The notes beneath the pieces were generated by a model. It was given only the letters and a program-made list of their open reading frames with translations. It was not told the DNA's origin and did no database searches. A stretch of 50,323 bases of DNA from Haloimpatiens lingqiaonensis (GTDB lineage: Bacteria > Bacillota > Clostridia > Clostridiales > Clostridiaceae), in NCBI RefSeq assembly GCF_901447495.1, contig NZ_CABDWS010000014.1, positions 1 to 50,323 on the forward strand, read 5' to 3'. The first letter of the stretch is position 1. The number at the start of each line of letters is the position of its first letter. A program made the position numbers and the translations under genes. Below, piece by piece: positions 26,918 to 35,445 of this stretch.

Positions 26918-28417
26918 ATGAAGAGAACTAACATATTTATATTCTTATTAATAACATTATTATTGTTTTCATCAAGCACTTTTATGCAAGCTTGCAAATT
27001 TCCTCAAATTAATCCTACAGAAAAGATATCTGCTCCTAGGAATAAACTTATTCCTATTCAGGGCACTTGGAAAGTTGTAGATTATAAAGATGCTAATAAA
27101 AATGCTAAAGTAAATAAATCTTTAATTGGCAAAACAGCAGAGTTTAGCCAAAAGGGTGCTATATTTTTGGATGAAACTTGTAACTCTCCTAAATATAAAG
27201 TTAAAGTTGTAAATGCTGTGGACTACTTATTTTACAATTACAAATTAGCACCTGAGGATTTAGGTATAAAAAAAGATAAAATTGAGATTGTATCTGTAAC
27301 CTGCAATGAGAATCTTTTCTATGATTTTATACTTATAGATAAAAATAGACTTCTCATTTATATGGATGAAACATTTTTTATAATGGATAAAATTTCTGAT
27401 GACACTAAAAATATAGCAAAAATTAAAGACACTGTATCATATGAAGAAAAAAATTCCAATGAATCTTCTCAGCTAAATTCTGGAGTTTTCATTGGAATTC
27501 GCTCCAATAGTGCCAATATATCAGATTCTCCTTCTAGTTATAGAACTATATGGATTTCTTCAAAAAATAAAAAAACACTAGATATTTTAAAAAGTGATGG
27601 AATATTTTTTCCTAGAAAAACTGGATTTTGGTATGTTAATGTAAATAGAACATCAAAATCCGGCATTACACAGGACAATATAGAAGCCCATGCAATAGAT
27701 AGCAGCGACAATAAAAATACTAAAATTACTGTTCCTTCTCATAAACCCTCTGCTCAAAACCTATTTAGAAATATATTATTTATATGTAATGATTATATAG
27801 GTACTGAATATTCCATGGGCTCTATATCAAATAATAATTTAAATAAATTTCAAGTGCTACCTGTGGACAATTTAGAAAATAAAAAAGGAATAAAAATATC
27901 TGACCTAGTAGGAAATGTGGGCTCTAATATTCTAAAAGACAGCTTAAATTCTTTTTTATCCGTAAGAAGTGATAAAAAAGATACTTTTCAAGATCAGGCT
28001 ATTGATGAAGAAAACTTTACATTAACTAGAAGAAATGGCCATTGGGTTATGACCGGACGATTGAATTCTTCTAAAAATGAAATGGATTATATTGATTTTG
28101 ATTTAAACATGTTTCCTCCTAAGAAACTTCTAACCTTTGATGATTTATCTTTATCTTGGAGTGAAGTAAAAAATAACATACCCCATGCCCTGGATGTATT
28201 TACTTCACCAAATGGCGACATAGCTATAGTGGTTTCTAAAGATGCTCTTTATGTTTATACTATAGAAAATAAAACTTTATCTTCGAAACCAATTGAAAAA
28301 ATTCCTATAGATAGTACTGAATCGATAATTATGGCAGAATGGGCCACTGGAGACTACGTTTCTAAGTGGACTGACAGCTTTAGGGACTTTATAAAAAATG
28401 AAAAAAATAAGAAATAA
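26918..28417 (+). CDS. Lipoprotein of unknown function, two-component operon
   Basis: 499 residues with a lipoprotein signal peptide and lipobox MQAC (Cys26). The first part (about 45-150) begins QGTWKVVDY and looks like a lipocalin-type or similar beta domain. The remainder (about 155-490) has repeated beta-strand patterns such as GFWYVNVNR, NGHWVMTGRL and GDIAIVVSKD that may form a propeller-like fold. It contains no catalytic motif I can identify. The start follows AGGGAGA (26902-26908). It is the third gene of the operon, so a role as an extracellular partner or target of the sensor kinase is a reasonable inference. It ends just before a large hairpin terminator. Confidence 0.8.
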   Translation: MKRTNIFIFLLITLLLFSSSTFMQACKFPQINPTEKISAPRNKLIPIQGTWKVVDYKDANKNAKVNKSLIGKTAEFSQKGAIFLDETCNSPKYKVKVVNAVDYLFYNYKLAPEDLGIKKDKIEIVSVTCNENLFYDFILIDKNRLLIYMDETFFIMDKISDDTKNIAKIKDTVSYEEKNSNESSQLNSGVFIGIRSNSANISDSPSSYRTIWISSKNKKTLDILKSDGIFFPRKTGFWYVNVNRTSKSGITQDNIEAHAIDSSDNKNTKITVPSHKPSAQNLFRNILFICNDYIGTEYSMGSISNNNLNKFQVLPVDNLENKKGIKISDLVGNVGSNILKDSLNSFLSVRSDKKDTFQDQAIDEENFTLTRRNGHWVMTGRLNSSKNEMDYIDFDLNMFPPKKLLTFDDLSLSWSEVKNNIPHALDVFTSPNGDIAIVVSKDALYVYTIENKTLSSKPIEKIPIDSTESIIMAEWATGDYVSKWTDSFRDFIKNEKNKK

Positions 28418-28422
28418 TAAGA

Positions 28423-28524
28423 GGACTGTTGCACTAAGAATAAATTCTATCCAACATTGAGTTTGATATTAAAATTCAAACCCATATATTGTGTATGAAT
28501 TTCTTAGTGCCACAGTCCCCTTTT
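28423..28524. terminator. Long-hairpin terminator element, copy 1
   Basis: GGACTGTTGCACTAAGAA (28423-28440) pairs with TTCTTAGTGCCACAGTCC (28501-28518), followed by CCTTTTATTT. The closed loop of about 60 bases holds a second inverted repeat (GAATTTT/AAATTC type). The same design and stem sequence recur at 31708-31806. It ends the two-component operon and faces the cobyric acid synthase gene. Confidence 0.75.
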
Positions 28525-28564
28525 ATTTCAATCCTTTTATTTCAATCCTTTTATTTCAATCCTT

Positions 28565-30061
28565 TTATTTTAGTCCTATTATTTTATACACCTGTTCCAT
28601 ATCCAAATTTTCTCTAACTATATCTGCTAACTTATCCAATTCCTTTTCTCTTAAGCTTTCGTATTCGCTAACTTCTTTAGGCTGTAATCCTTTTTTCATT
28701 CTTAAAGTATTTACCACGTAATCCCTAAAGCTTAAGCCATCAAAGACTCCATGTATATATGTACCCATTACATTTCCTCTTTCATTTATAGCTCCATCAA
28801 ATACGTCAACCTTTTCTCCATTTCTATCCTCTATTTTGAAAAGCGGCTTACATCCCTCACCATAAGAGCTTATACCCATGTGTATTTCATAGCCATAAAC
28901 CTTTTTATCTGCAATTTTATGTCCCTGTAATTCCTGTAGAAGTTCCGCATTTACCCTAGTGGTAACCTTCTCCTTTTCAAAGGTAGTAGTCATATTCAAA
29001 AGACCTATGCCCTTTACTTCTTTTACCGCTGTCTCCACTTCATATGGATCCTTAAGTAAATCCCCTAGCATTTGATATCCTCCGCATATACCTATGACCA
29101 TTCCAGTTTCACTATATTTTTTAATTTTATCTTCCAATCCATTTTTTCTTAAAGAAATCAAATCTTCTATGGTATTCTTACTTCCTGGTATTATTAAAAG
29201 GTCTGGGTTTCCAAATTCCTCTACATTTTCAATAAATCTTACTGAAATATCCTCTTCATTTTTAAGTGCATCTAAGTCTGTAAAGTTTGATATATGAGGA
29301 AGCTTAATTACAGCCACATCAATATCTCCTTTAATTTCTTTGTTAAAGCTTACAGCTCCATCTTCATCTTCTAGAGCCAATCTAAAATGTGGCACCACAC
29401 CAAAGCATGGTATTTTTATTATATCTTCTAGCATAGTAAGGCCCGGTTTTAATATTTCCACATCTCCTCTAAATTTATTTATTATAGTTCCCTTTACTCT
29501 CTTTTTTTCCTCATCATTAAGAAGAAGCATTGTTCCTGCCAGTGAAGCAAAAACTCCACCCTTATCTATATCTCCTACTAAAAGTACAGGTGCATCTATA
29601 AGTTCCGCCATACCCATATTAACTATGTCTCTATCTCTTAAATTTATCTCAGCGGGGCTTCCAGCACCCTCCATTACTACTATGTCAAATTCTTCTTCCA
29701 ATTTTTCAAAATGCTCTTTTAGCATATCCTTAAATTCTAATTTCATATTATGATATTCCATAGCAGTACTGTTTCCATAAACTTTACCATTAACTATTAT
29801 TTGGCACTTTTTATCAGAAGTAGGTTTTAAAAGAATGGGATTCATATATGCCTCTGGCTCAAGTCCTGCAGCATAGGCTTGAAGTACCTGTGCCCTACCC
29901 ATTTCCTTTCCATCTAATGTTATGTATGAATTTAAAGACATGTTTTGTGATTTAAACGGACAAACCTTATATCCATCTTGCTTAAATATTCTACATAAAG
30001 CTGCCACCAATATACTCTTGCCTACTGAAGAAGCCGTCCCTTGAATCATTATTTTAGCCAT
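28565..30061 (-). CDS. cobQ: Cobyric acid synthase
   Basis: 498-residue glutamine-dependent amidotransferase (CobQ/CbiP) that amidates cobyrinic acid a,c-diamide on side chains b, d, e and g in cobalamin synthesis. The N-terminal dethiobiotin-synthetase-like ATPase has GTASSVGKS (8-16) and [15 protein letters not shown] (about 129). The C-terminal class I glutaminase-like domain has the nucleophile in [10 protein letters not shown] (about 330) and the His in [10 protein letters not shown] (about 437). The ATG follows AGAGGGGGA. No other cobalamin gene or cobalamin riboswitch is visible next to it, so here it stands alone and the pathway must be encoded elsewhere. The repeated TTTTATTTCAATCC units at 28521-28573 abut its 3' end. 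Confidence 0.96.
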   Translation of the reverse strand: MAKIMIQGTASSVGKSILVAALCRIFKQDGYKVCPFKSQNMSLNSYITLDGKEMGRAQVLQAYAAGLEPEAYMNPILLKPTSDKKCQIIVNGKVYGNSTAMEYHNMKLEFKDMLKEHFEKLEEEFDIVVMEGAGSPAEINLRDRDIVNMGMAELIDAPVLLVGDIDKGGVFASLAGTMLLLNDEEKKRVKGTIINKFRGDVEILKPGLTMLEDIIKIPCFGVVPHFRLALEDEDGAVSFNKEIKGDIDVAVIKLPHISNFTDLDALKNEEDISVRFIENVEEFGNPDLLIIPGSKNTIEDLISLRKNGLEDKIKKYSETGMVIGICGGYQMLGDLLKDPYEVETAVKEVKGIGLLNMTTTFEKEKVTTRVNAELLQELQGHKIADKKVYGYEIHMGISSYGEGCKPLFKIEDRNGEKVDVFDGAINERGNVMGTYIHGVFDGLSFRDYVVNTLRMKKGLQPKEVSEYESLREKELDKLADIVRENLDMEQVYKIIGLK

Positions 30062-30510
30062 AATTTTTCCCCCTCTATTAGATTCTTTATAATTCGCACC
30101 ACTACATTGAAAGTGCCTATATTATTGCACTGTCTTTAATTTTTATATTAACAATTTACTTTCTCCTTTAAAATAAACTGCATAACAATTTTATAATTGA
30201 CAGTGATGGATGTTTTGATAATGCAAAACTAAAATTTAAAGCAGATAAATTCTATGTTTAGTTCTCTTAAAATTTTAGTTTTTCTATAAGAAAAACTTCC
30301 TTCATTGTCCATTGTCAATTCTCCATTGTCAATTATAAGAATGTTGAGTCGCAACATTCTTAATTTTAGTATTTTCGCTAGCTACCACCAATAAAATACT
30401 TTTAAGTTCCTAATTTTTATATTAACAATTTGCCTTCCATATTGCAATACCTGTAATGTAGGGCTATGGCATTAAAGAATTTATATACGATTGTTTTAAT
30501 TTACAAAATT
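30062..30510. other. Intergenic region with small hairpins and half terminator element
   Basis: Holds a tandem of CATTGTCAATT (30305-30337), a perfect 10-bp hairpin AAGAATGTTG/CAACATTCTT (30338-30362), a GCTAGCTACC-type module (30373-30389), and at 30461-30480 one arm only (GGGCTATGGCATTAAAGAAT) of the long-hairpin terminator element. No cobalamin riboswitch and no ORF are seen. Confidence 0.5.
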
Positions 30511-30513
30511 GTT

Positions 30514-30558
30514 TTGTAATTCTTCTGTAACTCATATATTTACTATTTATTGTATAAT
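30514..30558 (+). promoter_or_regulatory. Direct-repeat regulator box with promoter
   Basis: TTGTAAT (30514-30520) and CTGTAAC (30525-30531), exactly 11 bp apart, with TATAAT at 30553-30558. The boxes take the place of a -35 element, as for PhoP/PhoB-type activation. Same motif as upstream of the two-component system. Confidence 0.5.
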
Positions 30559-30637
30559 TAATGTAGAATATTTGAATTTATTTATAAATTGTTTTAAAAT
30601 AGTTATAAGGATTAAATTTCATTAAGGGAGGTGGACC

Positions 30638-30712
30638 GTGGAAAGCATTAACAAATTCTATAAAACAAATATATATTATAGAGTTTTGCAAGCTTTTATT
30701 AGCGGTGATTAG
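30638..30712 (+). CDS. 24-residue leader ORF coupled to the TPR protein gene
   Basis: GTG at 30638 is preceded by AAGGGAGG with 6 bases between, the only strong ribosome binding site before the downstream gene. It codes 24 residues beginning MESINKFYKTNIYYR. Its TAG stop (30710-30712) is one base before the ATG of the next gene, which itself lacks a ribosome binding site. The arrangement implies that translation of this ORF delivers ribosomes to the next one. It may be purely regulatory. Confidence 0.5.
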   Translation: MESINKFYKTNIYYRVLQAFISGD

Positions 30713-30713
30713 C

Positions 30714-31574
30714 ATGAATAGTAAAAAGTTATCTAAGTTAACACTTTCTTTAACCCTTTGCTTTGCTTTATCCATTGGAAGCCTTTTTATGCCTGTCAAC
30801 AATAGATCTGCAAATGCATTTGGCACTAAAATTTCTATAGAAAACTTAATAGAATTTTTAAATATATCTTTTCCTTCTAAGGAAAACAAAAAATCTTCCT
30901 CTAAAAAAACTTCTCCTTATTCAATAAATGAGGACATAAATGGAGACGGGGAAAAAGAACTTATTATATGGAATCATGATACTAGAGATGCCTACAAAGT
31001 AGAAGTTCTAAGTAAAAATGGATCTGATTATGTGGACGACCCTCTAATGTATCCTTATTATTTCCAAAAGGTAGTTGACTACTATAAAACTCAAATAAAT
31101 AAGACATATAATAGCAAGAGCCCAATAATGTGGTATTATCTAAGTGATGCTGAACTGAAAATAAATAAGCCAAAAGAAGCACTTATTTCTATTGAACAGG
31201 GCATATCCAATCTAAAAAATCATGATAGTGCCTTATACGGAATGTTTTTGTCCCTTAAGGGAGAAGCTTTAAGACGTCTTGGTGATTATGACGCGGCTTT
31301 AAAAACCTTAGACAAGGCTATGTGCTCACTTACCTCATCTAAATTTAGTGACAATTCAAGTATTATAAATACTTATTTTTACATTGGCAAAACTTTGGAG
31401 TCCATTGGTTATGATGAAGTTCAAAAGGAATATTACAGAGCTGCCTTATCTCTTGCAGCAAAAGAATATGGCGTTGATTCAAAAGATTATATTAAAGTAA
31501 CATATAAAATTCAAAAAAAATTAAATAGAATATCACATAATTCTAGCCCTAGCGGCCAAAAGTTAATTAAATAG
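30714..31574 (+). CDS. Secreted TPR-repeat protein
   Basis: 286 residues with a signal peptide (about 1-36, cleavage near SANA-FG). A DINGDGEKELIIW segment (about 78-90) matches the calcium-binding VCBS/FG-GAP type loop. TPR-like helices then cover about 125-270 (for example YYLSDAELKINKPKEALIS, LKGEALRRLGDYDAALKTL). It is probably exported and works by protein binding. The start is taken at ATG 30714 because the upstream leader ORF stops one base before it; an in-frame GTG at 30705 overlaps that ORF. The direct-repeat box upstream links it to the two-component system, by inference. A long-hairpin terminator element follows. Confidence 0.8.
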   Translation: MNSKKLSKLTLSLTLCFALSIGSLFMPVNNRSANAFGTKISIENLIEFLNISFPSKENKKSSSKKTSPYSINEDINGDGEKELIIWNHDTRDAYKVEVLSKNGSDYVDDPLMYPYYFQKVVDYYKTQINKTYNSKSPIMWYYLSDAELKINKPKEALISIEQGISNLKNHDSALYGMFLSLKGEALRRLGDYDAALKTLDKAMCSLTSSKFSDNSSIINTYFYIGKTLESIGYDEVQKEYYRAALSLAAKEYGVDSKDYIKVTYKIQKKLNRISHNSSPSGQKLIK

Positions 31575-31707
31575 TATCTTAAATTTCCACGTAATTTTTA
31601 AGACCTACATCACATTAAATTTTAAGTTTAAAATTTAATGTGAAATTTAGAATGTAAAATTTAAAATGAAGGTTGAAATTCCTAAGGAATTTTTTTAGTT
31701 CGTATAA

Positions 31708-31806
31708 GGGGCTGTGGCATTAAGAATAAATACTACAATATATTGATTTTTAATTTACAAATCAACATATTATATGTAAATTTCTTAGTGCCATAGCCCC
31801 TTTTTA
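31708..31806. terminator. Long-hairpin terminator element, copy 2
   Basis: GGGGCTGTGGCATTAAGAA (31708-31726) pairs with TTTCTTAGTGCCATAGCCCC (31781-31800), followed by TTTTTATC. Inside is a second inverted repeat (ATATTGATTTTTAATTT and ...ATCAACATAT). Stem differences from copy 1 (GGAC/GTCC versus GGGC/GCCC) are compensated on the other arm. Confidence 0.8.
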
Positions 31807-31851
31807 TCTTAAATCTTAAATTTACGCTGAAGTGAAGGATTCTTTGTTGAA

Positions 31852-32853
31852 TTAAGGTGTTTTCCTATTTAACAAGTTTCCTATAAAACTATTCACAGCA
31901 AATTTTACATTGTTTTTTCTTCTAAATCTCTTTTGGTAATCTTTAAAATCCCAAACTTCTAAAAATCTTTCCCCGGCATAATATCCTGCTGTATATAATG
32001 CTGCTGATTTTTCTTTAGCAATATTAAACTCTGTTGATTTTACACCCTCTACAGGTATAAATACAGTTCTAGCAGCATCTCTTGCACTAAGTTCTTTATA
32101 TATAGAGTATTCACTCATGGTACTAGCTATATCAAATAGAAAAGACATAGGATCATTTTTACCTTTTGAAGTCAAACTTTCATCCTTCTCTTTTGCTTTA
32201 AATTTGAATCCTATTATAGGTATTTTTATATTATCCATGTCAAATATATCTATTGGATAATTACAAGTTACTCCTCCGTCTACCATATAGCTAACTCCAT
32301 CTTTATATTTAAACTCCACAGGCTTAAAGTAAAGTGGTATGCTTATGCTCATTCTCACAGCCTTAGCCACTGAAAATTCTCCTGGATCTTCCCCATAATC
32401 CACTAAATCATCTGGAAGAACTACTTTCCTCTTTAAAGTTATATCTGAAGCTATAACCTTAAGCTTACTCTCTCCCTTTTCCATAATATCTTTAAAATTA
32501 ATTATGCCTTTTTTCTCTAAAAGCTCTTTTATCCAGTTTTCAAAGTAATCACCTGAACATATGCCCTTATCCCTAAAAATCCCCAGTGCTGCTCCAACTA
32601 CCGGAATTCTATTAACAGAGTCCTTGTCCAAAAATTTTATAAAATCCATTTCAGACAGTATTTTCTCCAATTCCTCCGCCTTATATCCTGCCATTACAAG
32701 TGCTGCTATAATAGCTCCTACAGAAGTTCCTGCTGCCCTTTGCCATATATAATTATGTTCCTCAAAGCTTTTAAGTGCTCCTACTGTACCTATACCCCTT
32801 ATGCCACCACCTTCAAAAACAGCCTCTGCTTTTACAAAGCTATTCATCTGCAT
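31852..32853 (-). CDS. Patatin-like phospholipase
   Basis: 333-residue patatin-family lipid acyl hydrolase with a Ser-Asp dyad: oxyanion loop GGGIRGIG (15-22), nucleophile elbow GTSVGA with Ser44, and the Asp in DGG (about residue 190, MVDGGVTCNYP). No signal peptide is seen. It probably acts on membrane lipids from the cytoplasmic side; the substrate is unknown. ATG 32853 is very close to AGGAGAGGG, and ATG 32847 two codons later has better spacing, so either may be used. It is preceded by relic sequence at 32878-33297 on the same strand. Confidence 0.9.
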   Translation of the reverse strand: MQMNSFVKAEAVFEGGGIRGIGTVGALKSFEEHNYIWQRAAGTSVGAIIAALVMAGYKAEELEKILSEMDFIKFLDKDSVNRIPVVGAALGIFRDKGICSGDYFENWIKELLEKKGIINFKDIMEKGESKLKVIASDITLKRKVVLPDDLVDYGEDPGEFSVAKAVRMSISIPLYFKPVEFKYKDGVSYMVDGGVTCNYPIDIFDMDNIKIPIIGFKFKAKEKDESLTSKGKNDPMSFLFDIASTMSEYSIYKELSARDAARTVFIPVEGVKSTEFNIAKEKSAALYTAGYYAGERFLEVWDFKDYQKRFRRKNNVKFAVNSFIGNLLNRKTP

Positions 32854-32877
32854 CCCTCTCCTATGCTTTTTATTATA

Positions 32878-32948
32878 TTATACATCACCCATTAGTGTTA
32901 TTTCATCTTCATCTACTACAATTCCTCCAGTAAGCAAAATTCTATATT
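32878..32948 (-). pseudogene. Possible C-terminal relic (ILLTGGIVVDEDEITLMGD)
   Basis: On the - strand, just after the chimeric ORF stop, an open frame of about 22 codons reads like the end of a normal protein (ILLTGGIVVDEDEITLMGDV, stop). It has no start codon. It may be the tail of a deleted gene. Weak evidence: short length and composition only. Confidence 0.25.
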
Positions 32949-33297
32949 ATATACCCTTATATACTTTAAATACTGTAGACTTTTTCATTATATATCTACT
33001 ATCATGGATATTCTCTACAATTTTATATCCATTTCTAAGATACAAATTAACAGCTCCCTTATTTTTAACAAATACATATAGAAATATATCCTTATTTTTC
33101 TCTTTTGAAACTAAATTTTCTAACTCATAAAGACAATAAAGTGAAGAGGTTCCTCTTTTTATTCCCTTACTAACTAATTCAGCTAAATTATTAGCACTTT
33201 TTTCATCATTGCAAAAATACCATGAAGTGTAATTTTTATTAGTAGTAGTGATATTCTCGCCTATAGATGTTAAATAATCTCCCCACATTTCTTTCAC
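32947..33297 (-). pseudogene. Chimeric ORF: ASCH N-terminus joined to GNAT C-terminus
   Basis: 116 codons, open and with an ATG start. Residues 1-62 (MWGDYLTSIGE, TSWYFCNDEKSANNLAELV, GIKRGTSSLYCLYELE) match the first half of ASCH-domain proteins, which normally run about 140-150 residues. Residues about 66-108 (DIFLYVFVKNKGAVNLYLRNGYKIVE) match the last part of a GNAT acetyltransferase. The centre of both domains is missing, so neither could fold normally. The likely cause is a deletion that fused two neighbouring genes. Repeat copy 6 starts 75 bases upstream. Confidence 0.65.
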
Positions 33298-33371
33298 TGA
33301 AATTATATAGCATTGCTCAATTTACTAATGCCTCTATATCTGTTTCAAAATCTAATCTTCCATCTTCATAA

Positions 33372-33506
33372 TTTATCCGATGACTACCTGCCGTAACACT
33401 CCCACTTCTAACAAAGTGGGAGATAACGGCAGCTACGTCCCTGGATAACGATCTCTAACCTTCAGTTGGAGTAAAAACTCCATCTGAAGCTAAGAGCTCT
33501 GTTTAT
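33372..33506 (-). repeat. Dispersed two-hairpin element, copy 6
   Basis: On the - strand, ATAAACAGAGCTC to TAGTCATCGGATAAA, fully conserved hairpins. It starts three bases beyond the stop codon of the LiaF-like gene and lies upstream of the chimeric ORF. Confidence 0.92.
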
Positions 33507-33508
33507 AA

Positions 33509-34207
33509 TTAGATGTAAATTATCTCTACTCCTGAAAAATTAACATTACCAACCAATGTTAAAGTATTTGTTGTTATTTCATCTCTTTTATTCTTTTCTT
33601 CAATGGAAGCTAAAAATACATCTGCTTTATTTTCAATTTTCCAACTTTTAGGTATATATAGTTCTACGCCTGAAAAAGAAGCATTAATCCTAACTATAGC
33701 ATTATTATTACTCATGACTGCGTTATCAAAATACACCTTCATCGCCCCAAAAGAACACTTAAAATCCGCTTGCTCAAACTTATCTGTATTTATATATTTT
33801 ATAGTACCACTAAACGAATTATTAAATCTAACATAGCTTTCATCTTCTATATCAATTTTCTCAAACTTACCCTCTTCACAATCGCATTTGAAATTAACCA
33901 TTTTGGTATGTTTATGAAAAATCATAGAAAGACCAATACTACCAAGTGCTGCTGCAAGTAATACAGTCCAAGGTGTAATCTTTGTTATCCCTAATTGTTT
34001 ATCATATATTATACAAATAAATGCAATAGGGAATAAAATACCTGAAAAATTAAGAGTAAATAAACTTTTCACAATAACTACCACTAAAAAAACTGTTAAC
34101 AATAAGCTAAATGCATTTACATCAGGAAAGTACCCAAGCTTATTTATAATTAAGAAAATCCCCCCCAATATAAGTATAAATCCCCAAAAAATCCTATCTT
34201 TTTTCAT
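33509..34207 (-). CDS. LiaF-like membrane protein
   Basis: 232 residues: four hydrophobic helices (about 8-95; LiaF transmembrane / DUF5668-like) and a C-terminal LiaF-type beta domain (about 115-232; pattern FNNSFSGTIKYIN, FKCSFGAMKVYFDNA, INASFSGVELYIP). LiaF-like proteins act in cell-envelope stress responses at the membrane. It is immediately downstream (one base) of a LytTR regulator gene; this pair is common in Firmicutes, and the regulator probably controls the pair. There is no separate ribosome binding site besides AGAGGAAATG. The repeat copy 6 abuts its 3' end. Confidence 0.85.
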   Translation of the reverse strand: MKKDRIFWGFILILGGIFLIINKLGYFPDVNAFSLLLTVFLVVVIVKSLFTLNFSGILFPIAFICIIYDKQLGITKITPWTVLLAAALGSIGLSMIFHKHTKMVNFKCDCEEGKFEKIDIEDESYVRFNNSFSGTIKYINTDKFEQADFKCSFGAMKVYFDNAVMSNNNAIVRINASFSGVELYIPKSWKIENKADVFLASIEEKNKRDEITTNTLTLVGNVNFSGVEIIYI

Positions 34208-34208
34208 A

Positions 34209-34664
34209 TCATTTCCTCTTTTCTAATAATTTAATTTTTAATGGTTTATAATAATATCTTGAAACATATACTTGTTTATGAGTATTTTGAAATTCAACTT
34301 TACTTGATGATGATATGCTACGTGTTATGGAGTAAATATGATTTGTATTTAGAATAGTTGATTTTGAAACTCTCATAAAATATCCCGGTAAAAGTTCTTC
34401 AAGCTCATAAAGCTTATATTTCACATTATATATATTATCAATGGTATGTGCGCAAATCCCATTTTTTTCAGTTTCAAAAAATAAAATTTCTTCTAAGGAA
34501 ATATAATACTCAGTATCACCTTTGTAAAAAGTTATGCGTTTTTTATATGATAGCATATGGTCAAGCATAATTTGAATATTTTTAACATCTTCACTTAATT
34601 CACTACATCTAATAATAACTTCGTTTTCTTCAATTTTATTATCTACCTCGATTTGTATTTTCAT
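34209..34664 (-). CDS. LytTR-domain transcriptional regulator
   Basis: 151-residue stand-alone LytTR DNA-binding protein without a receiver domain. The N-terminal roughly 50 residues are a short dimerisation-like region (MKIQIEVDNKIEENEVIIRC); the LytTR domain covers about 55-150 (YISLEEILFFETEKNGICAHT, LEELLPGYFMRVSKSTILN). The start is taken at ATG 34664, 9 bases after GGAG; the ATG at 34679 has no ribosome binding site. It forms an operon with the LiaF-like gene and probably autoregulates it. Confidence 0.87.
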   Translation of the reverse strand: MKIQIEVDNKIEENEVIIRCSELSEDVKNIQIMLDHMLSYKKRITFYKGDTEYYISLEEILFFETEKNGICAHTIDNIYNVKYKLYELEELLPGYFMRVSKSTILNTNHIYSITRSISSSSKVEFQNTHKQVYVSRYYYKPLKIKLLEKRK

Positions 34665-34783
34665 ATTTCCACTCTCCATATTTTTATTATATTAACTATT
34701 TTTCCCTTTGTAAATATAACAACAGTAAGTGGTTAGTTTTTGCTTGTAACTGGTATGATTTTTATGCCTTAACTGCTTATAAT

Positions 34784-35155
34784 TTATTCTCTTCTATAGT
34801 CATAAATTTCATTTTTAACTTTTAATTCTACACCATTTATTTTTATTGTCTCATCATTTATCCATTCCATATGAGCTTTTTCACAGTGGTACTGCCAATA
34901 AATATTTTTCGTTTTCCCGGTTTTATTATTCTTTAGTGTACCTAAAACTGCAAAACCTGTTGTGGCTCCACCATTATTCAAATAAGCGATTACACTATAT
35001 GTTCCATTAGGTGAAGTTGATTCACTAAGATATTCTTGACCTCTAATTCTTTGAATATCAAAAAATGCCCAATTAATAGCATAAGCTACTCCACCAACCA
35101 AAATGACCATAATGATACCTATCTTTATAAGCCTATTTTTTGTTTTTTGTTTCAT
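34784..35155 (-). CDS. DUF5412-type membrane-anchored protein
   Basis: 123 residues: one N-terminal membrane helix (about 9-30) and an extracytoplasmic domain with the pattern LSESTSPNGTYSVIAYLNNGGATTGFAVLG and NKTGKTKNIYWQY (segments of the DUF5412 family as I know it). Function is not known. It stands alone between the LytTR gene and the toxin relic. The ATG follows GGGAGAGTAATTT. Confidence 0.7.
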   Translation of the reverse strand: MKQKTKNRLIKIGIIMVILVGGVAYAINWAFFDIQRIRGQEYLSESTSPNGTYSVIAYLNNGGATTGFAVLGTLKNNKTGKTKNIYWQYHCEKAHMEWINDETIKINGVELKVKNEIYDYRRE

Positions 35156-35204
35156 AAATTACTCTCCCATAAATAATTTCATAATTATAACATTTGTACC
35201 ATAA

Positions 35205-35333
35205 TATATCAATAACGATACTTTAATGTTACTATTTCAGGCAGGATTATTTTTATTAGCACTATTAACATTTATAGTGTTACTTATTGATAAAATGTCA
35301 AAAAAAATAGTAGCCCCAGGTCGAATTGGTTAG
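35205..35333 (+). pseudogene. Holin-like type I toxin, start lost
   Basis: An open frame from 35205 includes an ATG at 35226, giving 35 codons: MLLFQAGLFLLALLTFIVLL, then IDKMSKK. The hydrophobic core matches the small holin-like toxins of type I toxin-antitoxin systems. In those the family core is normally preceded by several residues, and the frame here (NNDTLMLLFQAG) does continue upstream but has no start codon before a stop at 35202 and no ribosome binding site. So the gene looks decayed. Its end overlaps a bidirectional hairpin (35310-35335), and a - strand TATAAT at 35356-35361 could drive an antisense RNA over the 3' end. Confidence 0.5.
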
Positions 35334-35350
35334 CTACTAATTTTTTATTA
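35310..35350. terminator. Bidirectional terminator in the toxin relic
   Basis: AGTAGC...GCTACT stem around CCCAGGTCGAATTGGTTA. It is followed by AATTTTTTATT on + and, on -, by ATTTTTTTTGAC. Overlapping terminators of toxin mRNA and antisense RNA are typical of type I systems. Confidence 0.6.
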
Positions 35351-35445
35351 TATATATTATAGTGATGCCAGTTGCCTAAGCAACTAGATCAGCTTAGTAA
35401 ATTAGGCATTTGCAAAATAATCTTCTATAATCACCTAAGGTAATG

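Noticed and set aside
30062-30240. Cobalamin riboswitch before cobQ
   Set aside because: No GCCACTG-type B12 box or related structure is seen upstream on the - strand.
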